This document shows positions 8,562 through 15,221 of a stretch of DNA of 64,000 nucleotides, one piece after another. Both the position numbers and the translations under genes were made by a program. How positions within the stretch are numbered: the stretch's first letter is position 1; each line of letters starts with the position of its first letter. The notes under the pieces were generated by a model. The model did not search any database and had not been told where the DNA came from. It worked only from the letters and a program-made list of their open reading frames with translations. This DNA comes from Streptomyces fagopyri (GTDB lineage: Bacteria > Actinomycetota > Actinomycetes > Streptomycetales > Streptomycetaceae), in assembly GCF_009498275.1 (NCBI RefSeq), contig NZ_CP045643.1, positions 4,898,001-4,962,000 of the forward strand, in the 5' to 3' direction.

Positions 8562-8951
8562 TCAGAGGGGGCCGGGACGGTCCGTACCGGGGGCGGACCC
8601 GTCGGCGCAGTCCGCAGGGGCGGCGTCCGCCCGGCGCGCGAGGGGCAGGAAGAGGACCGGGCGGGCGGTCCAGGTGAGCCGGGTGGTCTCGTTGTCGACC
8701 GACACCGAACACGGTTCCGAACGCAGCAGCGCCTGTCTCATCTCGATGCGGCCGTCGTAGAGCCAGTCCCAGGCCTCGTCCGCCGCGGCGGGGCCGAGCG
8801 CCGGTGTGATGGTGCGCAGGGCGACCGCTATCCACCGGTCGGCCTGCGCGGCCGAGTGCGCGTGCATCGACGCGAGCAGCGCCGGTGGGCCGCCCGCGGC
8901 GAGGTCCTCGGTCCGGCACTCGCACCAGTAGCCGCGGACGGTTTCCTTCAT
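8562..8951 (-). CDS. Small protein of unknown function beside the acyltransferase
   Basis: A 129-residue protein starting at an ATG with an M-K-E-T-V-R-G-Y-W-C-E-C N-terminus. It is mixed alpha/beta, with a Cys pair at the start, a D-E-A-W-D-W-L-Y helix in the middle and a Val/Leu-rich strand near the end; no signal peptide or membrane segment is seen. I do not recognise the family. It lies 148 bp upstream of the acyltransferase on the same strand and may be the first gene of the acyltransferase-SDR unit. The open frame continues upstream to 9167, but the added stretch is Arg/Ala-rich and unlikely to be coding. Confidence 0.55.
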   Translation of the reverse strand: MKETVRGYWCECRTEDLAAGGPPALLASMHAHSAAQADRWIAVALRTITPALGPAAADEAWDWLYDGRIEMRQALLRSEPCSVSVDNETTRLTWTARPVLFLPLARRADAAPADCADGSAPGTDRPGPL

Positions 8952-9555
8952 CGAGGCGCCCCCGGCGGCCAGTTCACGGACAGTTGGCGGGTGTTCTCGT
9001 CGTACATGGCTGAGTGAGCGGGCCGTTCTCGTGGTCGGGACGGACGCGAGCACGTACGTACTCGGGCTCATTCGGCGCCGAGTGGCGCCGTGGATGCGCT
9101 CGCGGGACACGGAGTCGACCCGGGCCGCGCGAGCCACACGCCGGGGACGTGCCGCGGCCGCCGCCACACGCCGGGGACGTCCGCGATCCGCCGGAAGGGC
9201 CGGCCTTCTCCGGTATCGCGTCCGGTGCCGGCCGGGGGAAGCGGGTTCCCGTGCCGCTCCCGTCGGCCCGTTCGACGCGCTCGGTGAGACAGCCGCGCGC
9301 CCGATCCGGTGTCAGCACCCCGGGGAAGAACACCCGCAGGACGTGTCGCTGGTCCGGACGGTCGGCGGGAGAGGGCTCCGCGGAGCCGGCGGCGACCCCG
9401 GCACCACGGTGCGTCCAGGCAGTCGGCCGGGACGGTCGCGGTCCTCGCCAGGATCTTCTCGCCGAGGGCCCGTACGCGAGCCCGTACGAGGGCGCACAGC
9501 TCACGCGCGCTCCTCCTGGGCAGTGCGTGAAGCGGCGCGGGGCTATCGTGCGGCC
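8952..9555. other. Intergenic region with an 18-bp direct repeat
   Basis: About 600 bp separate the small unknown gene from the HAD gene. I see no convincing gene. GCCACACGCCGGGGACGT is present at 9133-9150 and 9163-9180, a 30-bp period. The frame of the HAD gene stays open back to 9031, but that stretch has shadow-like composition. Promoters for the two divergent genes must lie here. Confidence 0.5.
9544..9555 (+). promoter_or_regulatory. Probable leaderless promoter (-10) of the HAD gene
   Basis: TATCGT at 9544-9549 is followed by 6 nt and then the GTG start at 9556, so the transcript would begin at or very near the start codon. No Shine-Dalgarno sequence precedes the GTG, consistent with a leaderless mRNA. 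Confidence 0.45.
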
Positions 9556-10116
9556 GTGACCCACGCCGTGGAGCGCCCCGTCCTCTTCCTCGACGTCGAC
9601 GGCCCGCTCATCCCGTTCGGACCGTCCGCCGGCCGGCTTCAGGCTCCCGTTGCCGGTCCGGAGGAGCCCCCCGACGAGGGGAACCCGCTGCTCGGACGAC
9701 TCGACCGCGCCGTCGGCCCGCGTCTGTTGGCGCTCGGGTGCGACCTGGTCTGGGCCACGACATGGATGGAGGAGGCCAACGAGCACGTCGCCGCGCGGAT
9801 CGGGCTGCCCAGACTGCCTGTCGTGGAGTGGCCCGAGGCCTTTGCCGACGCGGGCCCGCGCGGCCTGCACTGGAAGACGCGCCCCCTGGTGGAGTGGGCC
9901 GGCCGCCGTCCCTTCATCTGGGTCGACGACGAGATCAGCGCCGTGGATCGGCTCTGGGTCGCCGCGCAGCATCCGGCACCGTCACTGCTTCACCGCGTCG
10001 ACCCGGCCGAGGGCCTCACCGAGCGCGATTTCTCCGCGCTCGCCCGCTGGCTGCGTACCGACCTGCCAGGACGGTCCCCCGGGGAGTCGCCCGGAGCCGA
10101 GGAGAGAACCGACTGA
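9556..10116 (+). CDS. HAD-like hydrolase domain protein
   Basis: A 186-residue protein with the HAD motif I D-V-D-G-P-L near its N-terminus and an acidic W-V-D-D-E segment (about residue 120) that may serve as the metal-binding motif IV. The family hydrolyses phosphate esters through an Asp nucleophile; the second Asp of DxD is present. It resembles a group of short actinobacterial HAD proteins of unknown substrate. The GTG start fits motif I at the N-terminus and a -10-like element 6 nt upstream. It stands alone, 73 bp before the left repeat of a decayed element, and marks the last intact chromosomal gene on that side. Confidence 0.75.
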   Translation: MTHAVERPVLFLDVDGPLIPFGPSAGRLQAPVAGPEEPPDEGNPLLGRLDRAVGPRLLALGCDLVWATTWMEEANEHVAARIGLPRLPVVEWPEAFADAGPRGLHWKTRPLVEWAGRRPFIWVDDEISAVDRLWVAAQHPAPSLLHRVDPAEGLTERDFSALARWLRTDLPGRSPGESPGAEERTD

Positions 10117-10189
10117 CACAAAAAACCGGACCGGCCGACACGACAACCGGCACGGATGAGATCCAGCGGGGCGGATTTACCAACAGCGT

Positions 10190-10222
10190 CCGCGAACGGT
10201 GGGGCCCTTCGAGTCGTGCCCG
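10190..10222 (+). repeat. Left 33-bp direct repeat (putative attL)
   Basis: This 33-bp sequence (core CGAACGGTGGGGCCCTTCGA) is repeated exactly at 12076-12108, next to the tRNA-Ser gene. The copies bound a 1.9-kb segment with an integrase remnant at its right end, the layout expected for an integrated element. The left copy lacks the complementary arm that makes the right copy a hairpin. Confidence 0.6.
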
Positions 10223-10439
10223 CGTCTCGCGGACGCCGTACCCGCGGGGACCGGAGAGGGCCGGGTCACGGCGTCAGTGCCGGTCCGGTCCCTTCGGGCG
10301 CGGACCGGCACACGCGGGGGGAATTCGATCACCCGCGTACCGGCCGCCTCGGGTGATCGTGCCGTGGAGCAGATCACGACAGCGATCGAGCGGCTTCTGG
10401 ACTGGTGGGCACGGTGTCCACAGTGGCGGAGCCGGCGGA

Positions 10440-11429
10440 TCACGGGCGGTGGAAGACGTGGAGCGCGCCGTACTCCGTCGCCTCGCTGCCGGCGAGTTCA
10501 GGGTGTTCGGGGACACGCTCCCGGAGGATGCCGATGGTGTCGGGCCACGTGGTGAACCGCGCTCCGGTGCCGGTGAGGACGCCGTCCCAGTCCTGGGCAG
10601 CTGAGACGCCGGTCCGGTCGATGACGAATCCACGGCACCCCGCCGCGTCCTGGTCGAGGATGCGCACCAGCGCCGCCACGGCCTCTTCGCGGTCGGGCTC
10701 GGGGATGTCGGCAATGCGCAGTGTGATGCTCTGCGTCGTCTCGTCCGTGCGTCGCACGATGCCGGTCAGGGACTGGTCGTAGCCCTTCCAGCAGGTGAAC
10801 TCGACTCGTGTGCAGCGGCTCTCGGCCAGAGCGGCGGCGAGGACGGCGCCGTCACCCATCAGGGGCTCGCGGGTGCCGGTTGGCGTCTCGCAGAACCCGA
10901 AGAGAGCCCCCGTCAGGGGGGGGACGGCGAAGAGCCCGGCGCTGTCCAGGTGCGCGAGGAGCCGATCGGCGGCGGCGCTGGTCAGCTTCGGCACGTACCA
11001 GGTGAAGAAGGCGGCGGACTTGGAGGAGACGGCGGTCGGGGCGCTGTCCGGGAACTCCTCCCGAAAGATCTGCCTCGCCCGTTCGTCGGATACGGCGGGG
11101 ACCGTGTAGCCGCCGGCCCGCATGTGGTCCAGGAACTCCTGAGGGAGGGAGACGTGGTGGCGGCGCACGTAGTGCATGAGGTCGATCGGCCAGATCCAGG
11201 TGCCGTCGGTCATCAGGGATTCGGAGCCCGCGATCCACTCGTCGTCGGTGAGAGCGTCACGCCGAGCGCCCATCGTGGTGTAGATCTCCCGAGCCGATTC
11301 CAGGTAGGCGAGGATGCGGTCCTCGTCCCAGGGTCCGCTGCTGCGTACGGCATCGCGCAGGGACGGCGCGCCGTCTGCGGCGGCGTCCGGGCCGCTGATC
11401 TCCTGGTAGAAGCCCGCTCGCTTGGTCAT
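10440..11429 (-). CDS. Immunity-like protein of unknown mechanism
   Basis: A 329-residue acidic cytosolic protein. The first 120 residues (R-A-G-F-Y-Q-E-I, then L-M-T-D-G-T-W-I-W-P-I-D-L and H-H-V-S-L-P-Q-E-F-L) resemble a domain I associate with actinobacterial proteins encoded beside polymorphic or type VII toxins. The second half repeats a similar alpha/beta pattern with F-F-T-W-Y-V-P-K and a hydrophobic C-terminus. The ATG at 11429 is preferred over the GTG at 11435 because an AGGAG lies five nucleotides before it. It sits inside the decayed element, just downstream of a toxin-like fragment. Function is inferred from context and vague resemblance, not from a catalytic motif. Confidence 0.5.
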   Translation of the reverse strand: MTKRAGFYQEISGPDAAADGAPSLRDAVRSSGPWDEDRILAYLESAREIYTTMGARRDALTDDEWIAGSESLMTDGTWIWPIDLMHYVRRHHVSLPQEFLDHMRAGGYTVPAVSDERARQIFREEFPDSAPTAVSSKSAAFFTWYVPKLTSAAADRLLAHLDSAGLFAVPPLTGALFGFCETPTGTREPLMGDGAVLAAALAESRCTRVEFTCWKGYDQSLTGIVRRTDETTQSITLRIADIPEPDREEAVAALVRILDQDAAGCRGFVIDRTGVSAAQDWDGVLTGTGARFTTWPDTIGILRERVPEHPELAGSEATEYGALHVFHRP

Positions 11430-11459
11430 TTTCACTCCTGTGAGCCTGCCGCTAGTGGG

Positions 11460-11603
11460 TCATGGGCCGGTCACGCCCAGGGTGGCGGCGATCTCCACGA
11501 CGCTTGCGGTCGCCGCAGCGGCCGCGGCCTCGGAGATGCCGGCGGTGAAGATGGCCAAGGCCGTGCCGGCCACGACGGTGGCGCCGACGATCTCCAGTTC
11601 GTG
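11460..11603 (-). pseudogene. Toxin-like hydrophobic fragment upstream of the immunity-like gene
   Basis: This stretch encodes an Ala/Val/Ile-rich segment (E-I-V-G-A-T-V-V-A-G-T-A-L, then a run of alternating Ala and small residues, ending A-T-L-G-V-T-G-P and a stop) like the hydrophobic region before the toxic domain of WXG100-type polymorphic toxins. The rest of such a protein is missing on both sides. It is read on the same strand as, and 31 bp upstream of, the immunity-like gene. It may be a toxin remnant; the similarity is compositional and weak. Confidence 0.3.
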
Positions 11604-11608
11604 AGGGG

Positions 11609-12052
11609 GTGGCCGTTGGCACGCGCGAGTTCCGATGGGCCGCACGGGCAACGGAGAGCCCTGCTGTCGCCGAGACGCAGGCGCGTGAGCGCACGGCGGC
11701 CGGCGACCTGTGGGGCGGGTCGGGCTACGTGTTCACCAAGCCGCTGGGTGGCCCGCCGAGTCCGAACACGGACCATGCGCGACCGGAAGCGGCCGCTGGA
11801 GGACGCGGGGGTTCTGCCCGCTCGGCTGTATGACGCGCGTCACACGGCCGCGCCGTGCTCGTGCCGCCCGGTGTCCCGGCTCGTGTCATTGATCGGACCA
11901 TGGGGTGGGAACCGGGTGCCTCCGCGAGCACGCGGGCGCGGTACCCGCATGTGCGGGACGCCGCGCTCAAGGACATGGCCCGGAAGATCGCCGAGGCCAT
12001 CCGGTGGCCCCCGGGAAGCGCCCTTCGTGGACAAAAAACAGGACGGTGAGGG
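11609..12052 (+). pseudogene. Tyrosine recombinase (integrase) remnant, frameshifted
   Basis: The C-terminal catalytic half of a phage-type integrase can be read in pieces across two frames. A-A-G-D-L-W-G-G-S-G-Y-V-F and P-N-T-D-H are in one frame; P-A-R-L-Y-D-A-R-H-T-A-A (the R-H-x-x-A box) is in another; and D-R-T-M-G-W-E-P followed by R-Y-P-H-V, with the nucleophile Tyr, returns to the first frame. At least two frameshifts (near 11770 and 11850) and the missing N-terminal half make it inactive. It stops 24 bp before the right 33-bp repeat, as integrase genes usually abut their att site. Confidence 0.75.
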
Positions 12053-12062
12053 CTGAGGAACG

Positions 12063-12096
12063 TCGAAGGGCCCCACCGCGAACGGTGGGGCCCTTC
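12063..12096 (-). terminator. Hairpin downstream of tRNA-Ser
   Basis: TCGAAGGGCCCCACC and GGTGGGGCCCTTCGA form a near-perfect stem with a 6-nt loop (GCGAAC). It lies 22 bp past the 3' end of the minus-strand tRNA-Ser gene and probably ends its transcript. The right half lies within the 33-bp repeat. Confidence 0.6.
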
Positions 12097-12108
12097 GAGT
12101 CGTGCCCG
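12076..12108 (+). repeat. Right 33-bp direct repeat (putative attR)
   Basis: Exact copy of the sequence at 10190-10222. It lies between the end of the integrase remnant (12052) and the 3' end of the tRNA-Ser gene (12118), a usual integration position for actinobacterial elements. Confidence 0.6.
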
Positions 12109-12117
12109 GTGAGGCAC

Positions 12118-12205
12118 TGGCGGAGGATACGAGATTCGAACTCGTGAGGGGTTGCCCCCAACACGCTTTCCAAGCGTGCGCCCTAGGCCACTAGGCGAAT
12201 CCTCC
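12118..12205 (-). tRNA. tRNA-Ser(GGA)
   Basis: An 88-nt class II tRNA including an encoded CCA. The acceptor stem pairs GGAGGAT with ATCCTCC, the anticodon loop is CTTGGAAA with anticodon GGA, a long variable arm (GTTGGGGGCAACCCC) follows, and the T-arm has GTTCGAATC. The 3' flank holds a terminator hairpin and the right repeat of an integrative element. Confidence 0.95.
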
Positions 12206-12280
12206 GCGGCAAACAATACAAGACGTTGAGGAGTGCTCGCGAACTCGTTCCCCCCGCTCGGATCGGGTACTGTGAGCGCA

Positions 12281-12366
12281 GCCCCTCACGTGGCGCTATC
12301 TGACTGAACTCCCCCAGGGCCGGAAGGCAGCAAGGGTAGGTTGGCTCTGGCGGGTGCGTGGGGGGC
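12281..12366 (+). ncRNA. ffs: Signal recognition particle RNA (small bacterial, 4.5S type)
   Basis: The universally conserved apical domain is present: GGCCGGAAGGCAGCAAGGGT with the GGAA tetraloop and the asymmetric AGCA internal loop that binds Ffh. The ends GCCCCTCACG and CGTGGGGGGC pair to close a roughly 86-nt hairpin without an Alu domain. It lies between tRNA-Ser and dnaX, its usual place in Streptomyces. The ends are estimated from the pairing. Confidence 0.9.
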
Positions 12367-12454
12367 GCTTGCGTCTGCCGGGGGTGTGAGGGAGAGCCGT
12401 CCCCGCCGCCGAGCGCTGTCATCACGGGCGGTCCCTGTTGTCAGTGGGCGCCTA

Positions 12455-12467
12455 TAACCTCGTATGT
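12455..12467 (+). promoter_or_regulatory. Probable leaderless promoter (-10) of dnaX
   Basis: TAACCT at 12455-12460 is followed by 7 nt and the GTG at 12468, with no ribosome-binding site between. The spacing places the transcription start at the start codon. Confidence 0.45.
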
Positions 12468-14837
12468 GTGTCGTCTCTCGCGCTGTACCGCCGCTATCGC
12501 CCGGAGTCGTTCGCCGAGGTCATCGGGCAGGAGCATGTCACCGACCCGTTGCAGCAGGCGCTGCGGAACAACCGGGTCAATCACGCGTACCTGTTCAGCG
12601 GTCCGCGCGGGTGCGGCAAGACCACCAGCGCGCGCATCCTGGCCAGGTGTCTCAACTGCGAGCAGGGGCCCACGCCGACGCCCTGCGGGGAGTGCCAGTC
12701 CTGCCGCGACCTCGCCCGCAACGGCCGGGGATCCATCGACGTCATCGAGATCGACGCCGCTTCGCACGGCGGTGTCGACGACGCCCGTGACCTGCGCGAG
12801 AAGGCGTTCTTCGGGCCCGCGAGCAGCCGGTACAAGATCTACATCATCGACGAGGCCCACATGGTCACCTCGGCGGGTTTCAACGCGCTGCTGAAGGTCG
12901 TCGAGGAGCCGCCGGAGCATCTCAAGTTCATCTTCGCCACCACGGAGCCCGAGAAGGTCATCGGGACGATCCGGTCCCGTACGCACCACTACCCGTTCCG
13001 GCTGGTGCCCCCGGGGACCCTGCGCGAGTACCTCGGTGAGGTCTGCGGCAGCGAGGGCATTCCCGTCGAGGACGGGGTGCTGCCGCTGGTCGTGCGGGCC
13101 GGCGCGGGGTCCGTGCGTGACTCCATGTCCGTCATGGACCAGCTCCTCGCGGGAGCGGCGGACGCCGGTGTGACCTACGCCATGGCCACCTCGCTGCTGG
13201 GGTACACGGACGGGTCGCTGCTCGACTCGGTCGTGGAGGCGTTCGCCTCGGGGGACGGCGCCGCGGCCTTCGAGATCGTGGACCGTGTGATCGAGGGGGG
13301 CAACGATCCACGGCGGTTCGTCGCCGACCTGCTGGAGCGGCTGCGCGACCTGGTGATCCTGGCGGCCGTGCCCGACGCCGCCGAGAAGGGGCTCATCGAC
13401 GCCCCGTCCGATGTGGTGGAGCGCATGCAGGCGCAGGCCGGGGTCTTCGGCGCCGCCGAGCTGAGCCGCGCCGCCGATCTCGTCAACGAGGGGCTGACGG
13501 AGATGCGCGGCGCCACCTCGCCGCGGCTCCAGCTCGAACTCATCTGCGCGCGCGTGCTCCTGCCCGCCGCCTACGGGGACGAGCGCGCCCTCATGGCCCG
13601 GCTGGACCGTATCGAGCGCGGGGTGAACTTCTCCGGCGGCGGCGCCCCCGCCATGGGGTACGTGCCCGGTCCCGAGGTGCACGGAGTGGCCGCGGCGGCT
13701 CCGGCCCCCGGCGGCCCCGGTGTCCCGCCGGGCGGCGGACCCGCCGCGGCCCGGGCCGCCGTACGGGCGCAGGGCCCGGGTGGCGCGGGCGCCGAGGGGC
13801 ATGGCGGGTACGACACCGCTGGTGCCGGCGGCGGTGCTCCGGCGCAGGGTGCGGGGGCTCCCGCCCCGGCCGCGCCCGCCGTCGTACCCCCGGCAGCGCA
13901 GCCCCCGGCTCCCCCGGCCCCCGCGCCTGCTACCCCCGCGCCGACGAGCGAGCCGGCGTACGCTCCGGCCGCCGCGGCAACCCCCCCGGCGGGGCCCGCA
14001 CCCGGTGCGTGGCCCGCCGCGACGGCCGCCGGCAGCGGCAGGCGCCCCGGCGGCTGGCCGACGCCGGCCTCCGCGGGCGGTGGGCAGGCCCCGGCCGCGC
14101 CCGCGCCGCCGGGGACCGCTTCGGCCCCCGCCGCCTCCGGTACCCCCGCCTCCGGCACCCCGGCCGCGCCCGCCGCCGCTCCGACGCAGGCGCCGCCGGC
14201 CGGTGGCCCCGACCCCCGCGTGCTGTGGCCGAACATCCTGGAGGCGGTCAAGAACCGCCGCCGCTTCACCTGGATCCTGCTCAGCCAGAACGCCCAGGTG
14301 ACCGGGTACGACGGCACGACCCTGCAGATCGGCTTCGTCAACGCGGGCGCGCGGGACAACTTCGCGAGCAGCGGCAGCGAGGACGTTCTCAAGCAGGCGC
14401 TGGCCGAGCAGTTCAACATCCAGTGGAAGATCGAGGCGATCGTCGACGCCTCGGGCGGCTCGGCATCACCCCCGATGACGGCACCCGGCCCCGGGTTCGG
14501 CGGCGGTGGCGGTGGCGCGGGCGGCGGGTTCGGTGGCGGTGGCGGATACGGCGGCGGTGCCGGATACGGCGGGGCGCCTGCCGCGTCGCGTCCCGCGGCC
14601 CCGCAGTCGCCGGCTCCGGGCTCACGCCCCGCCGCGCCGCAGGGGCCGTCCGCGGGCCAGGCCGCGCCCGCGCCGAGACCCAGCGGACCTCCCGCCCCCG
14701 AGCCGCCCCCGGTCGCCCCCGAGGACGACATTCCCGAGGACGACGACCCCGACCTCGACGAGTCCGCCCTCTCCGGCCACGACCTGATCGTCCGTGAACT
14801 GGGTGCGACGGTGGTCGAGGAGTTCTCGAACGAGTAG
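12468..14837 (+). CDS. dnaX: DNA polymerase III subunit gamma/tau
   Basis: A 789-residue AAA+ clamp-loader ATPase that assembles the replicative polymerase and loads the sliding clamp. Visible are the N-terminal L-Y-R-R-Y-R-P, Walker A G-P-R-G-C-G-K-T at 45-52, zinc-binding Cys64, Cys73, Cys76 and Cys79, the Walker B I-I-D-E-A-H, and the sensor 1 region. The AAA+ and collar domains end near residue 385. A Pro/Ala-rich linker (about 400-580), a folded tau-type domain (about 585-675) and a Gly/Pro-rich tail with an acidic end follow, making it longer than E. coli tau. GTG 12468 is preferred to an in-frame upstream start because homology begins at M-S-S-L-A-L-Y-R. No slippery frameshift heptamer was seen. 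Confidence 0.95.
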   Translation: MSSLALYRRYRPESFAEVIGQEHVTDPLQQALRNNRVNHAYLFSGPRGCGKTTSARILARCLNCEQGPTPTPCGECQSCRDLARNGRGSIDVIEIDAASHGGVDDARDLREKAFFGPASSRYKIYIIDEAHMVTSAGFNALLKVVEEPPEHLKFIFATTEPEKVIGTIRSRTHHYPFRLVPPGTLREYLGEVCGSEGIPVEDGVLPLVVRAGAGSVRDSMSVMDQLLAGAADAGVTYAMATSLLGYTDGSLLDSVVEAFASGDGAAAFEIVDRVIEGGNDPRRFVADLLERLRDLVILAAVPDAAEKGLIDAPSDVVERMQAQAGVFGAAELSRAADLVNEGLTEMRGATSPRLQLELICARVLLPAAYGDERALMARLDRIERGVNFSGGGAPAMGYVPGPEVHGVAAAAPAPGGPGVPPGGGPAAARAAVRAQGPGGAGAEGHGGYDTAGAGGGAPAQGAGAPAPAAPAVVPPAAQPPAPPAPAPATPAPTSEPAYAPAAAATPPAGPAPGAWPAATAAGSGRRPGGWPTPASAGGGQAPAAPAPPGTASAPAASGTPASGTPAAPAAAPTQAPPAGGPDPRVLWPNILEAVKNRRRFTWILLSQNAQVTGYDGTTLQIGFVNAGARDNFASSGSEDVLKQALAEQFNIQWKIEAIVDASGGSASPPMTAPGPGFGGGGGGAGGGFGGGGGYGGGAGYGGAPAASRPAAPQSPAPGSRPAAPQGPSAGQAAPAPRPSGPPAPEPPPVAPEDDIPEDDDPDLDESALSGHDLIVRELGATVVEEFSNE

Positions 14838-15208
14838 CCGGGCCCCGGCCCGCGCCCGCGTCATCCGTCCCGGCCCCGGCCCGGTCCCTCCGGCCTGCAC
14901 CCCGACCTCGGCCCGGGCTCGGACTCCCAGGCCCAGGTGAGGACCTCACCAAGAAGCAACTCCGTCGGACCCCAAGGCGCGGCTCCAAGACGCGTGCCCA
15001 CCGGACCCCACCCCGAAGGCCCACCGCGCCACAAGGCGCGGGCCCACCGCACCACAAGGCGCAGGCCCACAGAACCTCAGAACCACCTCGCCGCACCCCA
15101 CCCCGCAGGCCCACCGAACCGCAGAACAACCCCACCCTTGGAGAATCCCACCAACCCCGCGGACCCCCCGCTTCGGAAGCCCCCACAAAGGCAGTCACCT
15201 CCGGCGGA
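14838..15208. repeat. Degenerate repeat-rich spacer before purD
   Basis: No gene is seen in this gap of about 370 bp. From about 14970 to 15130 it is built of imperfect direct repeats of a roughly 25-30-bp unit containing AAGGCGCGGGCCCACCG or CGCAGGCCCACCGAACC. These look like degenerate tandem duplication rather than a known element. Confidence 0.5.
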
Positions 15209-15221
15209 TAGGCTGAACCCC
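15209..15221 (+). promoter_or_regulatory. Probable leaderless promoter (-10) of purD
   Basis: TAGGCT at 15209-15214 lies 7 nt before the GTG of purD, and there is no Shine-Dalgarno sequence in between, so translation probably starts at the transcript 5' end. Confidence 0.5.

Larger units (their letters stand above)
10190..12108. mobile_element. Decayed integrative element at tRNA-Ser
   Basis: A segment of about 1.9 kb is bounded by identical 33-bp direct repeats, with the right repeat 9 bp from the 3' end of tRNA-Ser(GGA). Inside are a frameshifted C-terminal half of a tyrosine recombinase ending just before the right repeat, an immunity-like gene and a short toxin-like fragment. No replication, transfer or excisionase gene is left. 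This is the pattern of a Streptomyces-type integrative element reduced by deletion. That the repeats are att sites is inferred from their position and the integrase. Confidence 0.6.

Noticed and set aside
9031..9555. N-terminal extension of the HAD protein
   Set aside because: The stretch is open but Arg/Pro-rich and shadow-like. The HAD motif I lies at the N-terminus only if translation starts at 9556, where a -10 element also fits.
12468..14837. Programmed frameshift in dnaX producing a short gamma form
   Set aside because: No A-AAA-AAG-type slippery heptamer or nearby stem could be found.
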